This document shows positions 55,780 through 64,000 of a stretch of DNA of 64,000 nucleotides, one piece after another (position 1 is the first letter of the stretch; every line of letters begins with the position of its first letter). A model generated the notes under the pieces. It ran no database searches, was not told where the DNA came from, and saw only the letters and a program-made list of their open reading frames with translations. This DNA is from Saccopteryx bilineata (lineage: Eukaryota; Chordata; Mammalia; Chiroptera; Emballonuridae): assembly GCF_036850765.1 (NCBI RefSeq), contig NC_089493.1:298212349-298276348 (forward strand), read 5' to 3'. A program made the translations under genes and the position numbers.

Positions 55780-56980
55780 AGGCACCGTGCTGGGTACTTC
55801 ACCTGCCTCTGTCACACCAGCCCTTTGAAGGCAGCCCTGTGGTTATCTGCCTTTTCCAGACAGAGACAAGGGTCAGAGAGATGCAGTGATGCTCCCTGTC
55901 ACACCTCTGTCTGGCTTCCCTCCTGCTCCCGAGGAGACTGATGGGAATGTTCATTCTGTGCCAGCTCGTCCAGGAGCACGGAACCTGAGCCCCGCCCTCG
56001 CCCCTGAGCCCCGCCCTCGCCCCCTGCTGCTTGTTCCTTTTCTTCCCACGTTCCGTGCCTCCCCCCATCTTTGGAGAATGTGGGTGTCAGGTGCCTCTGA
56101 TGCTCTGAGCAGGGTGAGCTGAGCAGGGTGAGCGGCCTCCTGGGAGCCCCGCTGGTAGCGGCCTGAGTAAGGCTTTCCAAGCAGCAGAGTTGTAGAACTT
56201 GCATCTCGGGTCACAGGTGGGGGCCGGAAGGAGGGGAAGTTGCTTCCCAGAGAATGGCCTGTGTCTTGCCTCTGGGTGCCCAGGCCCTGACTCCTAACCA
56301 GAAACACCCACTGTCAGGGCACGCGGGCTGGGCTCGGGTACTCACGGTCTTCACCTTCACAGTGAGGTTCCCACTCAGGAGAGTTTTGGGGGTTCCCGGG
56401 GCAGAGTATTCCCAAAGGCATCGCCGGTCGCACCACCTCAGGGACCTCTGCGTGGTGTGCGATGGGGCAGGTGGACACACACCTGGGCGAGCCCCACCTC
56501 CGGCTGCCTCTCAGTGGCCACCGGCCTTCCTGAGGAAACAGCCAGAAAAGTTCCCAACGTCAGACCAGGGAGCACCTGCCAGTCTTTTCTATTTATTGAA
56601 CAGACACTTTATGTAAGAGCTTACTCTGTGTTAACTACTGTCTTAAACCCCGATTGTTAATTATTTTCATCCCAACAACAGCCCTACTTGATGGCTGCTA
56701 TTAGCACCCCCATTCTGCAGATGAGGAAACTGAGGCACGAAAGGTTAAATCAGCTGCCCAGGGCGCTGGGTGCTTGGTGAAGAGAAGGGCGAGGGGTCCA
56801 GCCCGGCCTGTGGCCCTCGTGCAGGGGGCAGCATCCAGCGTCCCGTCACAGGGACGCCTGCCTGCATTCTCTCCAACCTCTGCGGGCCCCAGGTCTCGGC
56901 GATGTGGAGTGTGCTTCTCCACTGCCCGCCGGCCGCTTCTGGCCTCTCTTCAGGGAGAGAGAGTGTGAGTCCTTGTGTGA

Positions 56981-57015
<35 letters not shown>

Positions 57016-59210
57016 GCAGTGTATTTAAGAGCATCTGAATGAGTCACATTTCTGGGAGCCGGGCTAGCAGCAAAAGCAATTAGTAATTAGTATGTGAGCT
57101 GAGTCTGGCACGTTCATTCACGTTATTCGTTTTTCCTTTTGACGAGCTGCGTGCTCCATCCCCCAGGTCAGCTGTTATCTATTCATCGTATCCCAGTCCG
57201 CCTTCCCTGGTGGCTGCCTCAGAGCCTCTCATCTGTCTTGTTCAGTTTGGGGCTCCTGGAGGGCCGCTCACCCTGCCGTGGTGGGGGGGCCCCAGGTGGC
57301 CAGGGCAGCAAGCTGGGCTTTCCTGACAGGAGACACCGCCTGCCCGGTCTCGGGCGGGCTTCCCCGTACCTCTGTTACGTGTGTCCGAGCTTTTCCAACC
57401 TCGGTGTACCTCCACATCTGTACACCCTCGGGGCTCGTGGAAAGGGTGCTGGAGCCCATCCCCGAGAGTCTGCTCTCTGACCGGGTCCTGGGTGACGCTG
57501 CTGCCGTAGCCCATCCAAGGGTGAGAGTTTGATTCAGACCTCTCAGACCCTCAGTCTCGTCCTCTATGAGAACACCGGCCCTGCTGGTGGCATGAGAGCC
57601 GGGGACCACATTTAGCTGTTCATTCATTCAGCAACTGGGTCGTGAGCTCTCAGTGCCCGGTGCTAGGCGCTGAGAAATGTGTGCAAAACAAGACAGACAA
57701 GGGCCTTGGGATGGGGTGACACACCAAAAACAGGACTGAAGGAAAATAATTGAAAAATGGTGGCACAGCGACAAAGACACAGATCAAAAGAGCTGGCACG
57801 GAGCCGTGAGGGGTGAGGAGGAATGAATGTGGATAGACTGGCCCAGAAAGGGCTCACCAGGTGACGTTTCTACAGCCCCGGTCTGTGGTCAGAGCGTGCA
57901 ACAATAATAGCATTGTGCGTCTCTTGGCTCCTCGGCTTCCTCGCTGTGTGAACTTGGACAGGCCAACTGACCTCCGTGTTGCCTTTCCTGTAACACGGAG
58001 ACAGGAACAGCCCTCGCTTCATAGTGTCCTGGTGCAGACTGTAAACATGTCAGCAGGTGACACGGAAGAACGCCTGGAGCGTAGTAAGGATGGGTGAGTC
58101 CACAGTTACTGCCGCGGTCCCGCAGGCAGGAATAGAGAACTCCGTAGGGTCATTCTGAACTTAGCCCTCCTCCTGACTACCCTGGACGTGGTACTATCGA
58201 GTGGGGTGGCTGTGGCCTCGTGGGCATCCCTAGTAATGATAATCGAGACCCAACTGAGGCAGCTGGACCCTACGAACACCCTTGGCTGCCTAGATTTGGG
58301 GTATGGAGGGTTTTCTGGAAGAAAGGAGTCCCATGATGTTGGGGGAATAGTAGAACTTCTCTGTTGGCAAGTACCACAAACCCAGCTCGAACTGGATTAA
58401 TCCATCAAAGGGAAGTTCATTGGCTGCTAGGACAGCAAATGCCAACCGTTCAATGCACCGCATTAGGACCCTGTTCTATCACTCGGCCGTTTCCTTGAGG
58501 TCAGCTGTCCTCTCGAGGACAGGCTTTCTTCCTCTGGTGGCCAGCAGGCCCTCTCCAGCTCTGGGCTTAGCTCCTTTGAGCTTCGAAGACCTCTTTCCAG
58601 TTCATTCTAGCAAATGGCTTAAGGCTGGCCCTCATGATTGTCTTGTGGGGTTCTCTGCCTTTCTAGGAAGCAATCAGTGTGGCCAAGGGTAGGACGAATG
58701 TGTCCTGGTGGGCCAGGCCTGGGTCAGGTGCTTGGATCTAGGGCTGGAGGTGACTGTCTAAAGAGAAATCAGGAGCTCTTTTCAGAAATAGGAGAAATGG
58801 ATGCTGGACAACAGCTGTCCTGGGAAGAAAGGGTACCCACCACCCGTGGGGATGAAAGCAGAGGTCAGGGGTGTGACCGCTGATCGTGAGTGACAGGAGT
58901 GGGAGCTCGGGGGCGGGGCCACTGCCAGGACCGGGTTCAGACTTGCGGTTGCCATCTTGGTTTCCCATTATCCGCGCTGGTTTCCTTGGTGAGTTCGGAA
59001 GGGAGGGGAAGGGAGCTGGGAAACCGAGTCCCGATCTGCAGCCAGGCCCGGAAAGAGCAGAGACCCTTCAGAGAGTGAGGGGAGGCATCTAAGGAAGGCC
59101 GTGTTCTCGCATGGAAGGGCATGGAAGGGCCGTGAGCTGCGGGCCGGCAGCTCAGAGGCCTTGCTGGTCACGTGGCATCGTCCCCGTCAACTCGGACCCC
59201 GCACGCGGCC
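55780..59210. other. GPRC5B first-intron sequence, no exon seen
   Basis: GC-moderate unique sequence with MIR-like fragments at 56600-56770 (CAGATGAGGAAACTGAGGCA) and 57890-58095 (TTGGACAGGCCAACTGACCT). Open frames are short and overlapping. No exon of GPRC5B or another gene is recognised. Confidence 0.45.
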
Positions 59211-59214
59211 TCAG

Positions 59215-59455
59215 ACTTGCTCGACTGCGGAGCTGCTGATATTTGGGGCCAGATCATCCTTTGTCGAGGTGGGGGAAGGAGACCGGAGTTTCTCGTGCCT
59301 TGTACGATGCCACGCAGCATCCCTGGCCTCTGCCCATCAGATGCCAGTCGCACCCGCCATCCCAGCTGTAAAAACCAAAACTGTCCCTAGACATGGCCTT
59401 AAACGTTCCCTAGGGTCCAAATCAACCCCGGTTGGAGACCACTGGCCGGGGGAGG
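59215..59455 (-). mobile_element. MER5A-like hAT fossil
   Basis: GATATTTGGGGCCAGATCAT, TGCCACGCAGCATCCCTGGC, CAGATGCCAGTCGCACCC and CCGGTTGGAGACCACTGG read as the reverse complement of MER5A, an old non-autonomous Charlie element. Confidence 0.75.
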
Positions 59456-60514
59456 GTGGGTCAGTGGGGAGAGGGGTTGGGGGTCAAGACTCCAGAAGCA
59501 CATTCCTCCCCCTTCTCCTCCCGGCCACGCTGGTGGTGAGTCTGGCTGCCCCGGGACCGTGAGAGGCTGCGTGGATTGTCCTGTTGTCACCGCTGAGAAG
59601 TCTCAGTCACGTTCACCGTGGAGGGGACGTCTGGAGGACGCCCATCGCAGTGTCAGGGAGCAGATGGCATTTGTTTCCAACCCACCCAAGTTCTGACGTC
59701 TTTCATTCCCAGCATGCTCAGAGCACCTGGCGAGCAGCAGCTCCGGCCAGGACAGTGTTTTTCCAGAAGGGATATTCGGGGGTATCCCACGGGGTGTGCC
59801 ACGGTAGTCGTGTCCATCAGCAATTTAACATGTCCAGAGCCGAGAATCTCACGGTGGTGTTCTCTTTCAAATGGGTTTGTTTCAAGAACTCATTTAAAGA
59901 GTCAGTTCAGTAAATAAGTACACGGGTAGCTGAGGGGACGCTCCGGTGACCGACGTGGCAGGGCCACCAGTTAGTGACCGGACACTGGGCCAGATTCCTG
60001 GTGTCTCGGAGGCGTCCCCACCCCTGGCGTGCTGGAGTCGGGATGCCGTGTGAGAAGAGGCATCTCTTGCCAGGAGCCCTCCCTGGCTCCCCTGCCTTCT
60101 CTCCTCTTACAGGCAAAGGTGCCCGTCCCGGCCGCCCAAGGCTCCTTCCTGGATGGTGGCATCAATAATTTATCCCAGTCGATGGTCTCCTGGCCAGGGC
60201 AGGATCGGAGCTGTTCACAGGATCCTGCAAAGGATCAGAGAGAAGGTGGTCGATACTGCATTTACTTAGCGAACCCCCAGGGACCCACTGGAGAGGCCCC
60301 GGGGCTGGCTGTGCACTTGTGGGTGGGGCTAAGGCGGTGAGTTGGGCTGATGGCTCCTAGAAAACGGGAACGGAGAAGGGCTGTCCAGATCACGGCTTCC
60401 CGGAGGCCGGGTTCCCCTCGGCAGCAAGGAGCGGTGGTAGGGGGTAGAGGGGGGGTCCTGGTGACTCCAGGTTTCTCCTAAGAGTCTACTTCGGGCCAGG
60501 GCTTGAGTCGGCAC

Positions 60515-60740
60515 CAGCGGTTCTCATCCATGATTTCACCCCGCCCCCCACGAGAGACATTTGGCAGGGCCTAAAGATCTTGTGGGGCGTCACCACTGGG
60601 GGAGGTGGGTTGCTGTGGGCGTCTAGCGGGGTGGAGGCCAGTGATGCTGGTAGACACCCTAACACTGCTCAGGACGGTCTGGCAGCAGTCAGTGACCAGG
60701 TGTTAAGGGCCACTAGTTTCAATGTTCAGAAACCCTGTCT
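60515..60740 (+). mobile_element. MER5A-like hAT fossil
   Basis: CAGCGGTTCTCATCCATGAT, GAGACATTTGGCAGGGCCTA, GGCGTCTAGCGGGGTGGAGG, CAGTGATGCTGGTAGACACC and TGTTCAGAAACCCTG follow MER5A in the sense direction. Confidence 0.8.
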
Positions 60741-61781
60741 GTGCTGATGAACAAGACCGCTGGCCGTGGAGCAAGACAGGAAGGGAGGACGAGAGAAACA
60801 GAGTTAACGGGCGCACAGATGACAGACGTGATTAGACTAAGGAAGACAGAAGAGGCTCTGATAGGGAGGAGTGGGCGGGTGACCTTGGCCCGGGTCTGAG
60901 TGGATGACGGTGGAGCCCAGACCAGCGGAGGGAGGAGCCGTTTTCCGTGCTCGGGGTCAGGAGAGCACCGGAGCGAGCAGAGGGAGCCAGGAGGGCTGTG
61001 AGAGGTGGGTCAAGGCCGTGGCCGTAGCAGCTGTGTGGACGCCAGCGTGCGTGGGGGCTGGACAGTGCACCGAGGAACATCCTGTGGGCGTCCCTGGGAG
61101 AGAGGGGCTTGCGTGGGTCTTTGGGAAGTCTCGGAGGGGGATGAGATGTGTGAGGACTCACGGTGGAACCCTCACTCAGAAAGAGAGTTCATGTTGGGTC
61201 CAGGGTGCCCCCTTTGAAATTCTGAGCGGCTCCTAGGAGCTGTTCTGTGACCTTGGGCAAGTGTCCGGACCTCCTCGGGGACTGGATGTGTTGGACTGGT
61301 GGCCCGGGGTGAGTCATCCCAACAGTGTTAGCCGTTAGCTCGGAGGGATTAAAATGGTGATGCACGCTCCTCCCAGCACAGCCTCAGATGGAGTGTCTCT
61401 TTAAAGTTTCACTTTATTCCCTTATTTTTGAAGGGGTCAGATGTGGCCTCAAAGCAAAAGAACCCGAAAGGGTATTCGGAGAGAGGGAGTCTCCCTCTCT
61501 GCTTCTCCTCCAGACACTAGCGGTGATGATTCCTGGTCATTCAGGGGGCCTGGCCAGAGGTGCCGGTGGGACGCAGAAGGACCTGGCCCTCCACTGCCAG
61601 GACCGGCTGTGCTGCTGGACAACGTGGGCCTTTTCCTGGGTGTGCAGAGGCGCCACGAGGGGCTAGCAGGCTTGGAAGGAGGTGGAAAAGAAGTCAGGAG
61701 AGTGGGTGTCTTACAGTGAACTGATCTCTCTTCCCCATCCCCTCCCTCCCTCCCGACTGTTCCGGAACGTTCCGGCATCAG
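60741..61781 (+). other. End of the inferred GPRC5B first intron and possible 5' UTR
   Basis: Unique sequence; about 61220-61350 may be a MIR remnant. Candidate acceptors for the next exon are TTACAG ending at 61716 and GGCATCAG ending at 61781, the latter after a long pyrimidine tract (61731-61760). Which one is used is not clear from sequence alone. Confidence 0.4.
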
Positions 61782-61789
61782 AGAGAAAG

Positions 61790-62795
61790 ATGAGATCCCG
61801 CCAGGTGCTCGCCTTCCTCCTGCTCTCCGTGGTTGCCTCCGGGGCCTCCGAGAACTCCAGCACGTCCCGGGGCTGCGGGCTGGACCTCCTCCCTCAGTAC
61901 GTGTCCCTGTGTGACCTGGACACCATCTGGGGCATCGTGGTGGAGGCGGTGGCGGGGGCGGGCGCCCTGATCACGCTGCTCCTGATGCTCATCCTCCTGG
62001 TGCGGCTGCCCTTCATCAAGGCCAAGGAGAAGAAGGACCCCGTGGGCCTCCACTTCCTCTTCCTCCTGGGGACACTGGGCCTCTTCGGCCTGACCTTCGC
62101 CTTCATCATCCGGGAGGACGAGACCATCTGCTCCGTCCGCCGGTTCCTCTGGGGCGTCCTCTTCGCCCTCTGCTTCTCCTGCCTGCTGAGCCAGGCCTGG
62201 CGCCTGCGGCGGCTGGTGCGGCACGGCAAGAGCCCGTCGGGCTGGCAGCTGGTGGGCGCGGCGCTGTGCCTGATGCTGGTGCAAGTCATCATCGCCGTGG
62301 AGTGGCTGGTGCTGACCGTGCTGCGCGACGCCAAGCCGGCCTGCGCCTACGAGCCCATGGACTTCGCCATGGCGCTGGTCTACGACATGGTCCTGCTGCT
62401 GGCCGCCCTGGGCCTGGCCCTCTGCACGCTGTGCGGCAAGTTCAAGAAGTGGAAGCAGAACGGGGCGTGCCTCCTGGCCACCGCCTTCCTCTCCGCGCTC
62501 ATCTGGGTGGCCTGGATGACCATGTACCTCTTCGGCAACGCGGAGCTGCGGCAGGGGGACGCCTGGGGCGACCCCACCCTGGCCATCGCCCTGGTGGCCA
62601 GCGGCTGGGTCTTCGTCATCTTCCACGCCATCCCCGAGATCCACTGCACCATCCTGCCCGCCCCGCAGGAGACCGCGCCCAACTACTTCGACACGTCCCA
62701 GCCGCGCATGCGCGAGACGGCCTTTGAGGAGGACGTGCAGCTGCCCCGGACCTACATGGAGAACAAGGCCTTCTCCATGGACGAGCACAACGCAG
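61790..62795 (+). CDS. GPRC5B: GPRC5B first coding exon (RAIG2, class C orphan GPCR), 3' end continues outside
   Basis: Encodes 335 residues plus one base of the next codon. GPRC5B is a plasma-membrane class C receptor of the retinoic-acid-inducible RAIG group, with a short N-terminus instead of a Venus-flytrap domain. Residues 1-20 form a signal peptide (VLAFLLLSVVASG). N22-S-S is a glycosylation site. Seven membrane segments lie at about 46-71, 84-107, 117-138, 152-175, 192-215, 226-249 and 264-284. Cys113 and Cys185 could form the conserved extracellular disulphide. The cytoplasmic tail starts with NYFDTSQPRMRETAFEE. The exon ends GCAG|GTAAGC at 62795, where the human protein continues past the exon junction, so about 65 C-terminal residues are missing from the window. 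I chose ATG 61790 because it gives MRSRQVL, matching the second Met of the human protein. The human first Met is not preserved as ATG. Third positions are mostly G/C. The frame is intact. Confidence 0.96.
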
Positions 62796-62830
62796 GTAAG
62801 CTGCCCGCCTGCCGGGCGGGCGAGGTGCCG

Positions 62831-63008
62831 GCCCTCCGTCCTCACAGGGCCTCCTCCCTCCCTCTCTCTCTGTCTCTCTCTCTCCCTCCCTCTCTCTCTC
62901 TCTCTCTCCCTCCCTCCCTCCCTCTCCCTCCGTCCTCACAGGGCCTCCTCCCTCTCTCTCTCTCTCTCTCTCTCCCTCCCTCCCTCTCCCTCCGTCCTCA
63001 CAGGGCCT

Positions 63009-63044
<36 letters not shown>

Positions 63045-63072
63045 CCTCCCTCTCCCTCCGTCCTCACAGGGC

Positions 63073-63110
<38 letters not shown>

Positions 63111-63143
63111 CCTCCCTCTCCCTCCATCCTCACAGGGCCTCCT

Positions 63144-63224
<81 letters not shown>

Positions 63225-63348
63225 CCTCCCTCCCTCCCTCTCCCTCCGTCCTCACAGGGCCTCCTCCCTCTCTCTCTCTCTCTCTCTCCCTCCCTCCCTC
63301 TCCCTCCGTCCTCACAGGGCCTCCTCCCTCTCTCTCTCTCTCCCCCCA
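62831..63348 (+). repeat. Pyrimidine-rich compound repeat with 7 CCTCACAGGGCCTCC units
   Basis: (CT)n and (CCCT)n tracts of variable length alternate with CCGTCCTCACAGGGCCTCCT (one copy has CCATCC). The seven CACAG copies end at 62847, 62941, 63003, 63069, 63135, 63257 and 63317. The array begins about 35 bp inside GPRC5B intron 2. Open frames of Leu/Ser/Pro continue from the exon, so exon 2 has no early in-frame stop if the intron is read through. Confidence 0.96.
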
Positions 63349-64000
63349 CCCCCGTGGGGACAGGGGACCCAGGGGTCAGCCTTGGGACATCAGAGCCCAC
63401 ACGTGTGGGGATCCGTGTGTGGAAACGGGGGCAGACATGGATTTTTATTTTATTTAGACTATTTTCTATAAATTGCCAACTAGTTGACTATAAAGACCCA
63501 GGTTTCTGGCTTCTTTTGAGAAGCCGGGTCTGGCCGCGCCCGGCCTCCTCTCCCGGGTGGGAGCCGCAGTTGGGAGCCGGCTGGGAGGCGCGACCTCTTC
63601 CCCTCCTGGCCTTGCAGCTGCCCCTTTAAATGGAGGTCCACTTTCTGTTCGCCACATTCCCTCTGTCCCTGGCCTTCCCCTGACTGGCCGGCCGCTGGCG
63701 CATGGGAAGGGTCATCGCCTGACTCCCTCAGAAGCGTTTGCATGTGCAGCCCGTGTGTGAGACGCGGAGGCGTGATGTTTGTGCCCCTTCCTCTACCGCT
63801 GGCACCAAGAGTGTATGGATTTGAACCCTCAAGTCAGAGGTCTGGGTTGAGATGTGTGGCTTTGAGTAAGTTCCCTCACTAAGCCAGTTTTCTCATCTGC
63901 AAAAAAAAAACAAAACCAGTGTATCCCGCGGAGCTGTTGTGAGAGGTGACATGCTGAGTGTGCGGTACCGAGGGGCTTGTTGCCACGGTACCTGGCATGT
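63349..64000. other. GPRC5B intron 2 sequence with a MIR-like end
   Basis: Unique sequence followed by a MIR-like stretch at about 63800-63990 (CTTTGAGTAAGTTCCCTCAC, TTTTCTCATCTGCAAAAAAA, GCTGTTGTGAGAGGTGACAT). The next GPRC5B exon is not in the window. Confidence 0.5.

Noticed and set aside
61778..62845. Antisense frame of 355 codons opposite GPRC5B
   Set aside because: Shadow of the GC-rich coding exon.

Overview
This window is vertebrate, specifically mammalian, nuclear DNA. It has intron/exon gene structure, two recognisable G-protein-coupled receptor genes, a CpG-island promoter, dense SINE and L1 insertions, and several minisatellites. The SINEs point to a bat. One family has a tRNA-like head beginning CCCTGGCCGGTTGGCTCAG, another begins CTGACCTGTGGTGGCGCAG, and a third, longer one begins CCTGACCAGGCGGTGGCGCA. 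I associate this combination with Rhinolophoidea (horseshoe and leaf-nosed bats) rather than vesper bats, but the lineage call is inference from memory. No bacterial, viral or plasmid features were seen.

Layout. 1-7381 is the tail of an intron of GPR139, whose first exon lies upstream of the window. 7382-8319 is the terminal coding exon of GPR139 on the + strand. 8320-51100 is 3' UTR and intergenic DNA, made mostly of SINEs, degraded L1 copies and five minisatellites with periods of 39, 10, 28, 82 and 51 bp. 51130-52990 is a CpG island with GC boxes and good splice donors, the likely promoter and non-coding first exon of GPRC5B. 53000-61780 is then its first intron, with two MER5A-like fossils, a young-looking hAT element and candidate enhancer motifs. 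61790-62795 is the first coding exon of GPRC5B on the + strand, ending in a clean GT donor. The rest is intron 2, starting with a pyrimidine-rich repeat.

Both genes encode membrane receptors. GPR139 is a class A orphan/aromatic-amino-acid receptor of brain. GPRC5B is a class C RAIG-family orphan. They are neighbours in the same relative orientation on human 16p12.3, so the window is a conserved syntenic block. They are not known to act in one pathway.

No new protein-coding system was found. Almost every other long open frame lies inside a tandem repeat, a SINE, or the antisense of a GC-rich exon. The most interesting material is non-coding: SINE-borne motifs matching the CTCF core (three in tandem in one copy), a minisatellite with 11 CACGTG E-boxes just downstream of GPR139, an array of 3'-splice-site-like repeats just inside GPRC5B intron 2, two hAT elements with near-identical 8-bp target sites, and two SINEs inserted one after the other at one site.
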